Source: Fluviicola sp. XM-24bin1 (GTDB lineage Bacteria; Bacteroidota; Bacteroidia; Flavobacteriales_D; Crocinitomicaceae). From it: a stretch of DNA of 64,000 nucleotides. Each line of letters begins with the position of its first letter. Position 1 is the first letter of the stretch. The DNA is taken from NCBI GenBank assembly GCA_003149635.1, contig QCWI01000004.1:106500-170499 (forward strand), in the 5' to 3' direction. Positions 18,613 through 27,782 of this stretch are shown here, piece by piece. A program made the position numbers and the translations under genes. Below the pieces are notes generated by a model that made no database searches, had not been told where the DNA came from, and saw nothing but the letters and a program-made list of their open reading frames with translations.

Positions 18613-18620
18613 TATTTTTG
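18613..18620 (+). promoter_or_regulatory. TAnnTTTG promoter box
   Basis: TATTTTTG lies 16 nt before the ATG at 18637 and after the divergent start of the SBBP gene. It probably drives the three-gene operon 18637-22087. Confidence 0.6.
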
Positions 18621-18636
18621 CACCATTCACAGAATT

Positions 18637-19590
18637 ATGAAAAACAGAATCACTGAACTTTTCGGAATCGATTACCCACTCATTCAAGCAGGAATGATTT
18701 GGTGTTCGGGATGGGAACTCGCCTCGGCTGTATCAAATGCAGGCGGATTGGGCATCATTGGTTCCGGTTCGATGTACCCGGAAATCCTCGAAGAACACGT
18801 TCAAAAATGTAAAGCTGCTACCGATAGACCGTTTGCGGTGAACTTGCCGATGTTGTATCCAGATATTGACAAGCACATCGAAACAATTATCAAATATGAG
18901 GTGCCGATTGTGTTTACCTCGGCCGGAAATCCGAAAACGTGGACGGAGCATTTGAAATCGCATGGAATTACAGTAGTTCATGTGGTATCCAGCGTGAAAT
19001 TTGCCCTGAAAGCACAAGCTGCCGGAGTAGATGCCGTGGTTGCCGAAGGATTTGAAGCCGGCGGACATAACGGACGAGATGAAACGACAACGTTCTGCCT
19101 CATCCCGATGGTGAAGGAACAATTGAAAATTCCATTGATCGCCGCTGGAGGAATTGGTACTGGAAAAGGGATGTTGGCCGCGATGAACCTAGGAGCCGAT
19201 GCCGTGCAGATCGGAAGTCGATTTGTAGCGTCGAATGAGTCCAGCGCGCACCAAAACTTTAAAAACGTGGTGGTGGATGCTAAAGAGGGTGATACGTTGT
19301 TGACCTTAAAAGAAGTCACACCAGTTCGATTGATCAAGAATGAATTCTATCAGCAATTACAACAAGCGTATGATCGCGGAGCGAAGGCTGAAGAGTTGAA
19401 GGAGATCTTGGGGCGCGGACGTGCGAAAAAAGGTATGTTCGAAGGCGATTTGGTGGAAGGCGAATTGGAAATTGGACAAATTTCCGGCTTGATTCACGAA
19501 GTGCAACCCGCTGCTGATATCGTTTCAGAAATTCTAGAAGAATACCGCACCGCTCTCAAAGAGCAATCATCAGACAAATACAACTTTTAA
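18637..19590 (+). CDS. Nitronate monooxygenase family FMN enzyme (second copy)
   Basis: A 317-residue FMN TIM barrel of the same superfamily as the gene at 3550-4533 but clearly a different subgroup. The N-terminus reads FGIDYPLIQAGMIW, the FMN phosphate loop is AAGGIGTGKGMLAA followed by GADAVQIGSRF, and the GFEAGGHNGRDE segment corresponds to the active-site region. Members oxidise nitronates or reduce enoyl substrates; this one also resembles FabK-type barrels in overall layout. Its stop overlaps the next start (TAATG), tying it to the M16 pair. Confidence 0.85.
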   Translation: MKNRITELFGIDYPLIQAGMIWCSGWELASAVSNAGGLGIIGSGSMYPEILEEHVQKCKAATDRPFAVNLPMLYPDIDKHIETIIKYEVPIVFTSAGNPKTWTEHLKSHGITVVHVVSSVKFALKAQAAGVDAVVAEGFEAGGHNGRDETTTFCLIPMVKEQLKIPLIAAGGIGTGKGMLAAMNLGADAVQIGSRFVASNESSAHQNFKNVVVDAKEGDTLLTLKEVTPVRLIKNEFYQQLQQAYDRGAKAEELKEILGRGRAKKGMFEGDLVEGELEIGQISGLIHEVQPAADIVSEILEEYRTALKEQSSDKYNF

Positions 19591-20831
19591 TGATCCATTT
19601 CGAACGATTTACGCTGAATAATGGACTTCGTGTGCTGTTCCACAAAGATCCGGCTACACCTTTAGCAGTAGTCAATGTGCTTTATGACGTAGGGGCACGT
19701 GACGAATCAGAAGATCAAACAGGATTTGCACATTTGTTCGAGCATTTGATGTTCGGCGGGTCGGTCAATATTCCTGAATTCGATACGCCATTGCAATTGG
19801 CAGGTGGCGAAAACAACGCATTTACCTCGAACGATGTCACCAATTATTACGACGTACTGCCCGTTGAGAACATTGAAACCGCTCTGTGGTTAGAAAGCGA
19901 TCGTATGCTGTCATTGGCTTTCACTCCGAAAAGTTTGGAGGTGCAGCGCCAAGTGGTAATTGAGGAATTCAAGCAACGGTATTTGAATCAGCCCTACGGA
20001 AATGTGTGGTTGGAATTACGACCTCTCGCTTATCAAAAACACCCGTATCAATGGGCGACGATTGGTAAAAAGATCGAACACATTGAGGATGCTACTATGG
20101 AGGACGTAAAAGCATTTTTCAAGAAGCATTACAATCCTCAGAATGCCATTTTATGTATTGCCGGAAATCTGGAACTAGACAAAGTGAAAGAACTATCAGA
20201 GAAATGGTTTGGCAACATTCCAGCGGGTGAGAAATACGAACGAAACTTGCCAGCTGAACCTGAACAAACGGAGTTTAGAGAAAAAACCATCGAAAGTGAC
20301 GTTCCTACTGACGCGTTCTACTATGCATTCAAAATGGTGGATCGGAAGCACGATAATTTCTTCACCGCAGATGCACTTTCTGACGCCTTAGGACGCGACA
20401 AATCATCCCGATTGTATGTATCCCTGAAGAAGGAACAAAAATTGGTTTCCGAAATCAACGCTTACATCATGGGATCGCACGATGAAGGACTTTTGGTTGT
20501 GAGTGGCAAACTTAGCGATGGCGTTTCTTTCGACGCTGTTGATGCAGCACTTTGGAAAGAATTAGCATCTCTTTGTGAGGCACCAATGGAGACATCGGAA
20601 CTAGATAAAATCATGGTGAAAATCCGCACGGCTAAAGCATTTCAGGAACAAGGATTGTTAAATCGCGCTATGTCACTTTCCATGAACGAACTTCTTGGAG
20701 ACGCCAATGATGTGAATCTGGAAAACGAGAAATACAAACAAATCACACCGGAAGACATGCACCGCGTAGCGAATGACATCTTCCAAAAACAGCGTTGTTC
20801 CGTACTTCGCATTAAATCGGCACAGAAATAA
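19590..20831 (+). CDS. M16 family zinc peptidase, catalytic subunit
   Basis: A 413-residue peptidase with the inverted zinc motif HxxEH: His48, Glu51 and His52 in HLFEHLMFGG, followed by the distal Glu in the ENNAFTSNDVTNYYDVLP...ENIETALWLESDRM region. No clear signal peptide is visible, so location is uncertain. M16 proteins form clam-shaped chambers from a catalytic and a non-catalytic half; the next gene supplies the latter. Start and stop each overlap the neighbouring gene by 1 nt (TAATG on both sides). Confidence 0.92.
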   Translation: MIHFERFTLNNGLRVLFHKDPATPLAVVNVLYDVGARDESEDQTGFAHLFEHLMFGGSVNIPEFDTPLQLAGGENNAFTSNDVTNYYDVLPVENIETALWLESDRMLSLAFTPKSLEVQRQVVIEEFKQRYLNQPYGNVWLELRPLAYQKHPYQWATIGKKIEHIEDATMEDVKAFFKKHYNPQNAILCIAGNLELDKVKELSEKWFGNIPAGEKYERNLPAEPEQTEFREKTIESDVPTDAFYYAFKMVDRKHDNFFTADALSDALGRDKSSRLYVSLKKEQKLVSEINAYIMGSHDEGLLVVSGKLSDGVSFDAVDAALWKELASLCEAPMETSELDKIMVKIRTAKAFQEQGLLNRAMSLSMNELLGDANDVNLENEKYKQITPEDMHRVANDIFQKQRCSVLRIKSAQK

Positions 20832-22087
20832 TGGACAGAACTCAAGCCCCATCCCTTTCTGCAATCACAGAAATTGAATTTGTTGCGCCGAAGGTACGCG
20901 CTATCAACGATCGTGTGAATTTGTATCACATGCCACACGTTCCGAACGATACCGCTCGTTTCGATCTATACTTCAACGCTGGGAAAATTCGTAATCAGGA
21001 GTCGCTAGCTTCGTTTGTAAGTGGATTGCTTTTTTCAGGAACGAAGGACAAAACTTCCGTTGAAATCAACTCGGCAATTAATCGACTCGGTGGATTTCTA
21101 GACACTGGACTTTCCGCTGAAAGTGCAGTGATTTCGATGTATTGCCTAAAGGAACATTTACCTGCATTGTTCGAGATTTTGTTCGATGCTATTACGAATG
21201 TTTCGTTCCGAGAAGATGAAGTATCGGATTTTTTAAAAGATCGAAAGCAGAAATTGCAGATCAGTCGTGAGAAAGTGTCTTATTTGGCACAATCCAATTT
21301 TCAGGTCGAATTATTCGCTTCCGACGAACGCTACATGACCATTTTACAAGACGAACACTTCGCATCAGTGACACAAGAAGGTCTCAAACAATTCCATGAA
21401 GAATTCATTTTGAAGGGATTGGATCGCATGATCGTTGTGGGAGATCTTCCGAACGATCAAATCGACGCAATAATTGAAAAATCAAAGGGAATTGCTTCGA
21501 ACGGAGATGCTTCTTTTGCGGAGACATTGGAGAATCGAATTGGCAGCAAGCACATCGAAAAAGAAGGTGCGCTACAATCCGCCATTCGCGTAGGAAGAAC
21601 CCTTTTCAATAAGAACCATCCGGATTATCTGGATTTCCTTGTTCTGAATACCATTCTTGGCGATTATTTCGGAAGCCGATTGATGTCAAATATTCGCGAG
21701 GACAAAGGCTATACCTACGGTATAGGGTCCATGGTAGCGGAATTCAACAAAACCGGTTATTTCTTGATCGCAACTGAGGTTGGAAAAGATGTTCGTGAGA
21801 ATGCTTTAACGGAAATCTCCAACGAATTGGATCGACTTCGAAATGAATTGGTATCCGAGAATGAATTGGATTTGGTTCGTAATTACATGCGTGGGCAATT
21901 GCTGAAAAGTGCTGACGGGCCTTATGCAATGACGGATTTGTATCTCTCGGCAATTCTTCAAGGGAAAGATCTGGAATTTTACAATGAAGCTTTAAAAGCG
22001 ATCAACGAGATTACGCCAGAACGCATTCAAGAACTTGCGCAAAAATATCTTCAGTGGGAACAAATGACCATTGTTACTGCGGGATAG
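20831..22087 (+). CDS. M16 family protein, non-catalytic subunit
   Basis: The 418-residue protein has the M16 fold but no HxxEH motif: the matching helix reads LASFVSGLLFSG. It keeps the substrate-binding Arg/Tyr stretch SRLMSNIREDKGYTYGIGS in the second half. This is the pattern of the non-catalytic partner of bacterial M16B heterodimers. The 1-nt start/stop overlap with the catalytic gene favours production in equal amounts. A dyad (22113-22129) follows the stop. Confidence 0.9.
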   Translation: MDRTQAPSLSAITEIEFVAPKVRAINDRVNLYHMPHVPNDTARFDLYFNAGKIRNQESLASFVSGLLFSGTKDKTSVEINSAINRLGGFLDTGLSAESAVISMYCLKEHLPALFEILFDAITNVSFREDEVSDFLKDRKQKLQISREKVSYLAQSNFQVELFASDERYMTILQDEHFASVTQEGLKQFHEEFILKGLDRMIVVGDLPNDQIDAIIEKSKGIASNGDASFAETLENRIGSKHIEKEGALQSAIRVGRTLFNKNHPDYLDFLVLNTILGDYFGSRLMSNIREDKGYTYGIGSMVAEFNKTGYFLIATEVGKDVRENALTEISNELDRLRNELVSENELDLVRNYMRGQLLKSADGPYAMTDLYLSAILQGKDLEFYNEALKAINEITPERIQELAQKYLQWEQMTIVTAG

Positions 22088-22112
22088 CAACGAATCAAAC
22101 AAAACAATCGTC

Positions 22113-22129
22113 TTCATACTACGTATGAA
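22113..22129. other. Perfect 7-bp dyad in intergenic gap
   Basis: TTCATAC and GTATGAA flank the loop TAC, between the M16 operon and the next cargo gene. It is followed only by TCTTTT, so it may be a weak terminator or an operator for the downstream gene; I cannot tell which. Confidence 0.4.
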
Positions 22130-22151
22130 TCTTTTACGTTATTGAATCAGG

Positions 22152-25100
22152 ATGTTCCGATCGCTACTTTTTTTCTTTTTTCTTTCGTTGAGCTCATCTA
22201 GCTGGGCTTCGCACATTTTAGGTGGTGACATCACCTGGACATGCGATGGAAGTGGCGATTACATTTTTCAATTGGTTTTCTACCGCGATTGCAACGGCGC
22301 TGATGTCAACACAGTGAACGTGGATTTGGACGTTTGGAACCATCCAACAGTGACAGGAATTCAAGTTGATTTTGTTTCTAGAACAGACGTTTCTCCTATT
22401 TGTACACAAGTTTCAGGAGGGCCTAATCCATTGCTTTGTGGCGTTGGAGCCTTTGGAGGAAATGGAATCGGAGCTATCGAAAAGATCGTTTATCAAAGTG
22501 CGCCAATTACACTTGCAGGGACACCACCTGCAGAGGGATGGATCTTCACATATGAGGATTTTTCTCGTAACAACGCACTGACGAATATTCAGAATCCATC
22601 GACCTACGGAATTACACTAGCATCACGCATGTACGCCATTCCCGGCGCTACTGGTGGATGTGTAGATAACTCTCCGCAATTTCTTCAAGAACCGCATTTT
22701 GTAAGTTGTGTGGGAGAGCCGTATGAGTACAACTCTAATCCGGTAGACCCTGATTTGGATTCCATTTCTGTTTCGTTCGGACATCCATTGAATAACATCG
22801 TAGGAACGCTTTTCGATCCGCCTACAGATCCGATTGAACTACCTTACGAACCGGGGTTCTCACCTACCTCACCTACTCCAGGTGTTGGTTTGAATCCGGG
22901 AAATATCCCAATGAATTTGGATGCCAACACAGGGAACATCACATTTCTATCGAACAACGCTGGTAATTTCGCAGTGAAATTAGTTACGCAATCGTTCCGT
23001 CAAGGAGTGCTGATTGCAGAGGTGGAGCGCGAAATTCAATTGATCGTGCAGAACTGTGGAGGAAATAACAGTCCTCCGGTTGTTAATGGGCCGTTTGCTG
23101 GTGCTTTCGAAACAACAGTAACTGCAGGTGATTTGGTTACTTTCAGTCTTGCAGGAACCGATCTGGAATTTTTACAGGATGGATCAGCGCAGAACAACAT
23201 TCTTACTGCCACCGGACTGGAATTTGGGCCGAATCCGACGCTTCCGACTGGATGTGCAATCGCACCTTGTGCAACCATCGATCAAATGCCTCCGATTACT
23301 GCGCCTCAAGGGGTAAGCACGAACTTCTCATGGCAAACGGATTGTGCGCATCTTGTTAATCCGTTTGGATTTGTCGCCTCGGAAGTACCGTACATTTTTG
23401 TATTCAAAATTCAAGACGATTATTGTCCGATTCCTGGAGTGAAATACGCCACGATCAAGATTAATGTCCAAAATCCCGACATTATTCAGCCTCCAGAAAT
23501 CAATTGCATTCAAACAGCGCCGAATGGAGATATCACGATCAATTGGGATCCAGTGACGGATATCAACGGATCGTTCAGTTCCTATGAAATCATCTCGGAG
23601 CAAAGTGGTACGCTCGGTTCGATTTCCAACATCAACACAGGGACATTCACGACTGCGCTGCCGACGGGTCAAGCAGAGAACATTCAAGTTGCCGTAGGTT
23701 CTGCATGCTTCGGATCCACTTTTACATATTCAGATACAGTATTAAATATCCATTTGGAATTGAACAATCCAGCGAATGGAACAGCGATTCTTCAGTGGAA
23801 CGATCCCATGCCGACACCAACTACAAATATGGGTGGATACTATCATATTTATCAAGAATATCCTGCCGGAAACTGGTTCTTATTGGATAGCGTGCCTTAT
23901 GGGGTGAATGCCTACATCGATACTATTATCGTCTGTTCTGACATCATCAATTATCAGATTGTTCTTCCAAATGTTCCGTGCGATTACACTTCCAATATCG
24001 CAGGTGATCTACTGGAAGATATGATCACTCCAGACATTCCTAACATCGCGCACGTCTCCATCGATACGCTGACTGGATTGGTTACGATAGAATGGGATCA
24101 AAATGCGCAAGTCGATACCTACGGATACATCATCTTTACGCTGGATCAAAATGGATTCGTGGTTCCTTTGGATACGATATGGGATCAAACAATTACGACG
24201 TACACGCATAATGTACCAACTGACTCAGGGCCTTTGACGTACACTGTTGCTGCCTTCGATTCATGTTTCACTTCAACGGTTCCTCCTACGTATCAAACAT
24301 CAGCGAAAGCATTGCTGAACACTTCCATCTATTTAACCTCTTCTCTGGATATTTGCGCCAACGAGGTCAACTTGACTTGGACGAACTACAGGGGATGGCC
24401 TGGGGTTAGTGAGTACCAAATTTACGTACGTGAGAACGGAGGGAATTATGTTTTAGCTGGAAATACAACGGATACCACATTTACGGTTTCTGTACAGCAA
24501 GCATCGGACTATTGTTTCGTGGTAGAAGGAATTTCAACGAATGGAAATCGTGCCTTTTCGAATCCATCGTGTTTCTTCGTGCCGCTTCCAACGGCTCCTT
24601 CGTTTAATTACTTGCAGGTAGCGACGGTAAATGCAGAACAAATCGATCTTACGCATTACATTGATTTTTCGACCAACGTGTCTCAAATTGCGATTGAACG
24701 TCAGGATTTTTCTGGAACATTCGCAGAAATTGCCAGAATCCCAGTGACTGGAAATACGATCAATTACACGGATTCGGACGTTGACGTGAATTTGTACAGC
24801 TACGTGTATCGCGTTCAGGTGTACGACAGCTGTGGTAAAGCCGGAACTTATTCCAATGAAGCCGAAACAATTCTTTTGGATGTGCAATTGGATGAAGTTG
24901 AGAAACTCGTGTACTTGACTTGGAATCCGTACCGTGAATTCGACGGATCCATTCTGGGATATTCCGTTTATCGAATCGTTGACGATGCCATTTCAGCTAC
25001 GCCTATTGCAACAGTTCCAAATGGTCAATATTTCTTTAATGATGATGTCACAGGTGTGACTTCCACTGGACGGATCTGTTACTACGTAGAAGCGATTGAA

Positions 25101-25448
25101 GCCATCAATCAATATGGTTTCGCAGAAACAAGTACCTCCAACCGAGATTGTGCTTTGCTCGAACCATTAATCTACATTCCAAATGCGTTCTCTCCTGATG
25201 GCGATGAAAACAATCAGATTTTCTTACCGATCGTTTCAGATTTCGATCCTCAGTTCTATGAGTTCATCGTGTACAATCGATTCGGAAGGCGAATCTTCCA
25301 AAGCAATGATCCGGCAATTGGTTGGGATGGATCAATGAATACGACCGGTGAACCTGCAATGACAGGACTATATTTGTATTCATTAAGCCTCCGCGATGGC
25401 AATGGTATTGAAATTTTGAAACGCGGACATGTGAGTTTGCTGCGATAA
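22152..25448 (+). CDS. Type B T9SS cargo, fibronectin-like repeats
   Basis: A secreted protein of 1098 residues with a signal peptide ending near ASS SWASH (residues 1-20), a Cys-containing N-terminal region (ILGGDITWTCDGSGDYIFQLVFYRDCNG), and a long stretch of fibronectin type III-like units (about 460-1000; repeated VTIEWDQN, VNLTWTNY and YLTWNPYREF strands). The C-terminal 90 residues are the gliding-motility-associated type B sorting domain (YIPNAFSPDGDENN ... VYNRFGRRIF ... IGWDGS). This N-terminus recurs in large flavobacterial surface proteins. The binding partner is unknown. Confidence 0.9.
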   Translation: MFRSLLFFFFLSLSSSSWASHILGGDITWTCDGSGDYIFQLVFYRDCNGADVNTVNVDLDVWNHPTVTGIQVDFVSRTDVSPICTQVSGGPNPLLCGVGAFGGNGIGAIEKIVYQSAPITLAGTPPAEGWIFTYEDFSRNNALTNIQNPSTYGITLASRMYAIPGATGGCVDNSPQFLQEPHFVSCVGEPYEYNSNPVDPDLDSISVSFGHPLNNIVGTLFDPPTDPIELPYEPGFSPTSPTPGVGLNPGNIPMNLDANTGNITFLSNNAGNFAVKLVTQSFRQGVLIAEVEREIQLIVQNCGGNNSPPVVNGPFAGAFETTVTAGDLVTFSLAGTDLEFLQDGSAQNNILTATGLEFGPNPTLPTGCAIAPCATIDQMPPITAPQGVSTNFSWQTDCAHLVNPFGFVASEVPYIFVFKIQDDYCPIPGVKYATIKINVQNPDIIQPPEINCIQTAPNGDITINWDPVTDINGSFSSYEIISEQSGTLGSISNINTGTFTTALPTGQAENIQVAVGSACFGSTFTYSDTVLNIHLELNNPANGTAILQWNDPMPTPTTNMGGYYHIYQEYPAGNWFLLDSVPYGVNAYIDTIIVCSDIINYQIVLPNVPCDYTSNIAGDLLEDMITPDIPNIAHVSIDTLTGLVTIEWDQNAQVDTYGYIIFTLDQNGFVVPLDTIWDQTITTYTHNVPTDSGPLTYTVAAFDSCFTSTVPPTYQTSAKALLNTSIYLTSSLDICANEVNLTWTNYRGWPGVSEYQIYVRENGGNYVLAGNTTDTTFTVSVQQASDYCFVVEGISTNGNRAFSNPSCFFVPLPTAPSFNYLQVATVNAEQIDLTHYIDFSTNVSQIAIERQDFSGTFAEIARIPVTGNTINYTDSDVDVNLYSYVYRVQVYDSCGKAGTYSNEAETILLDVQLDEVEKLVYLTWNPYREFDGSILGYSVYRIVDDAISATPIATVPNGQYFFNDDVTGVTSTGRICYYVEAIEAINQYGFAETSTSNRDCALLEPLIYIPNAFSPDGDENNQIFLPIVSDFDPQFYEFIVYNRFGRRIFQSNDPAIGWDGSMNTTGEPAMTGLYLYSLSLRDGNGIEILKRGHVSLLR

Positions 25449-25460
25449 ATCAGTTAGAAA

Positions 25461-25871
25461 GTGAACGCAGTCAAACTAATTCTTGGACAGAAAATAGTCG
25501 GAATTTACGAATCAATTAATCAAGATTTTGGGGGATTGGATGAAGCCGAAGTTTTTATTCAACTAGAAAACGAAGAATTGTTCGAATTCCCAATACAATT
25601 TACTACTTGGCATCACGCTGAACCGGAAGCTATACGAGGTCTTGAAAACGTTAAAGAGGAATTGTTTAATAATCACGATTGTGTTATCACAGATATCATA
25701 AAGCTAAATGAGTATTGGGAAGATATTTACGTCGAATTGGACGAGACGATGTTATTCACGTTAGACAGTGTGGCGCCAAATGGTTCGATGGCAGCTGGAA
25801 TTATTACTCACCCGAATCTCGATTCATTCGAAAAACGAGAGGGTACAAATTATCGCAGATTGAGTCGTTAA
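25461..25871 (+). CDS. Hypothetical acidic cytoplasmic protein
   Basis: A 136-residue protein starting at a GTG 12 nt after the type B cargo gene. It has no signal peptide or membrane segment and is strongly acidic, with mixed strands and helices (VKLILGQKIVGIYESI; DAIKLNEYWEDIYVELDETM-type pattern). I recognise no family. It resembles small immunity-like or accessory proteins in size and charge, but nothing toxin-like is adjacent, so no function is proposed. Confidence 0.65.
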   Translation: MNAVKLILGQKIVGIYESINQDFGGLDEAEVFIQLENEELFEFPIQFTTWHHAEPEAIRGLENVKEELFNNHDCVITDIIKLNEYWEDIYVELDETMLFTLDSVAPNGSMAAGIITHPNLDSFEKREGTNYRRLSR

Positions 25872-25896
25872 GCACAGGAAAGATTATTTTTACCTT

Positions 25897-26853
25897 GTGA
25901 ATCGGATTCTTATTATTCAAACCGCCTTTCTTGGAGATGTTATTTTGGCAACACCTGTTGTTTCTGAATTGCACCGATTGTTCCCAGAAGCCACTATCGA
26001 TTTTCTCGTGAAGAAAGGGAATGAATCTTTATTGGCAAATAACCCGAAAATCCGAAACGTAATCACTTTTGATAAGTCGAAGGGGAAATACAAATCCATT
26101 CGTCGATTCATTAAACAATTCCGCAAAGAACGTTACGATTTGGTGGTTAATCTGCACCGTTTTGGAAGCTCTGGATTGATTGCCGGATTCTCCCGTGGAA
26201 AACAACGCATCGGCTTTGATAAGAATCCTTTTGCTTGGCGCTACACGAAGAAATATCCGCATAAAATCGGAAACGGAACGCACGAAGTGGAACGCAACTT
26301 ATCGTTAATTCAAGAATTTGGTGCATCGAACATAGTCCGACCAGAGCTATTTCCTTCCGAAGACGACTTTAAAAAGGTAGCCACATATCAAAATGAGAAG
26401 TACATCTGCATTGCTCCGGCTTCTGTTTGGTTCACGAAAGCACTTCCAGAAAGTAAATGGGGTGAACTAATCAAAAACAACAACGACAAGCAAGTTTATA
26501 TACTTGGTGGCCCTGATGATCGTGATCTTACCGAACGAATACTAAGTCAAGTTCCAGATTCAAAAGTCAAGAATCTTTGCGGAGAATTGTCTTTGTTGCA
26601 ATCTGCCGCTTTAATGAAAGGTGCAGAAAGAAATTATGTGAATGATTCAGGCCCATTACATTTGGCTTCTTCCATGAATGCAAATGTCACCGCCTTTTTC
26701 TGTTCAACCGTTCCCGAATTTGGATTCGGCCCCTTGTCGGATAATTCTGAAATCAAACAGGTACAAAATTTAGACTGTCGCCCTTGTGGATTGCACGGTC
26801 ATCAAGAATGTCCGAAAGGGCATTTTAAGTGCGGTAACGAAATCGTAATCTAA
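25897..26853 (+). CDS. Glycosyltransferase family 9 (heptosyltransferase-like)
   Basis: A 318-residue GT-B enzyme. The N-terminus reads ILIIQTAFLGDVILATPV, the classic family 9 opening with the GD catalytic Asp, and the C-terminal nucleotide-sugar region contains IAPASVWFTKALP and NDSGPLHLASSMNANVTAFF. These enzymes add heptose or a related sugar to the lipopolysaccharide core. The start is a GTG, since no ATG lies at the family start; AGGAAAG lies about 18 nt upstream. It ends 3 nt from the convergent GNAT gene. Confidence 0.9.
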   Translation: MNRILIIQTAFLGDVILATPVVSELHRLFPEATIDFLVKKGNESLLANNPKIRNVITFDKSKGKYKSIRRFIKQFRKERYDLVVNLHRFGSSGLIAGFSRGKQRIGFDKNPFAWRYTKKYPHKIGNGTHEVERNLSLIQEFGASNIVRPELFPSEDDFKKVATYQNEKYICIAPASVWFTKALPESKWGELIKNNNDKQVYILGGPDDRDLTERILSQVPDSKVKNLCGELSLLQSAALMKGAERNYVNDSGPLHLASSMNANVTAFFCSTVPEFGFGPLSDNSEIKQVQNLDCRPCGLHGHQECPKGHFKCGNEIVI

Positions 26854-26856
26854 GTG

Positions 26857-27357
26857 CTACTTGCGCAGTTGTAGCTCCATGATGTAATCTTCCATCAGGT
26901 AATCTTTACCGATATAGATGTCTTCTTCCCCGGTAATCTTGAATCCGCAGTGCTCGTAAAACTGAACAGCTTTATTGAACCTATTGACGTTCAAATGAAT
27001 CGTATGGAGATCTAAATCGAAAGCAACATCAATCGCTTGGTTGAGCAATGTTCGACCCAATCCTTTCCCATGTTGATCGGGCAAAACGTACAATTTATGA
27101 ATGCGTAAATAATCGGCATCCGGGAAGTTAGGTTCTACTCCCAAAAAACCTTTGGCAACGCCATTTTCCTTGAGAAGATAATAGAGGTAACCAGTTTGCA
27201 CTTGTTCTTGAAGCGTGTTTACATCGTACATCCAGTCAAGCATGTAGTCGATTTGATCCTTAGACAGAATTTCCCTAAAGGTGATAGGCCAAATTTGATG
27301 CGCCAAATGATTCACCATAAAGACATCCTCTTTGTGTAACTGCACCGTTTCTATCAT
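26857..27357 (-). CDS. GNAT family N-acetyltransferase
   Basis: A 166-residue single-domain acetyltransferase. The acetyl-CoA loop is DQHGKGLGRTLL in a normal position, followed by the IHLNVNRFNKAVQFYEHCGF unit characteristic of GNATs acting on small molecules or peptides. The substrate is unknown. A near-consensus box TAATTTCG lies 16 nt before the ATG. Its stop is 3 nt from the convergent heptosyltransferase gene. Confidence 0.88.
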   Translation of the reverse strand: MIETVQLHKEDVFMVNHLAHQIWPITFREILSKDQIDYMLDWMYDVNTLQEQVQTGYLYYLLKENGVAKGFLGVEPNFPDADYLRIHKLYVLPDQHGKGLGRTLLNQAIDVAFDLDLHTIHLNVNRFNKAVQFYEHCGFKITGEEDIYIGKDYLMEDYIMELQLRK

Positions 27358-27730
27358 GCGACTGAACTTTTTACGAAATTAGGTGGAAATGTGGTTGGCG
27401 CAGGGACAGATGGGATTGGAGTTTACACAGTTAATTGTTTAGAGCGAAGCATCCAGAAGATCCTAAGAAATCTGAAAATGAGAATTTCTGAATTACGAAA
27501 TGTCGCAGAATTGCCTTGTTCGAATGTCGGAATATCCCGACTTAAAACATGAGATTTCTCTTTGATTTCAGAGTTCTTTTGGCGATCTTATGTAGTTATT
27601 ATCCCTGAATCTCACAATAACGAAATATTGGAATATCACCATATGGGTATATCGGAATATTCCGATTTAAATTATCAATTTTCTCTTGGACTTCAATTCT
27701 ATTATCACGAACTTATTAAGTTACCCCCAC
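27358..27730. other. Gene-free stretch with GGAATAT palindromes
   Basis: About 370 bp without a credible gene. It holds three copies of a GGAATAT-centred element: GTCGGAATATCCCGAC (27526-27541, near-perfect palindrome), TTGGAATATCACCA (27628-27641, degraded) and ATCGGAATATTCCGAT (27651-27666, perfect 16-bp palindrome). The part before 27540 is open in one frame for about 60 codons (LGGNVVGAGTDGIGV...) but has no start and no recognisable homology; it may be gene remains. Confidence 0.6.
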
Positions 27731-27758
27731 AAAAAAAGGCCACCTTCTCAGGCAGCCT
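27731..27758 (-). terminator. Rho-independent terminator of the VWD gene
   Basis: On the minus strand an 8-bp stem (AGGCTGCC with GGTGGCCT, two G-T pairs) with loop TGAGAA is followed by seven T. It lies 25 nt past the stop at 27783. Confidence 0.75.
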
Positions 27759-27782
27759 CTTCTCTATTCTATGGATCAATAA

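Noticed and set aside
27358-27540. Pseudogene in the frame LGGNVVGAGTDGIGVYT...
   Set aside because: It is open for about 60 codons but has no start and no recognisable homology, so I list it only as possible remains.
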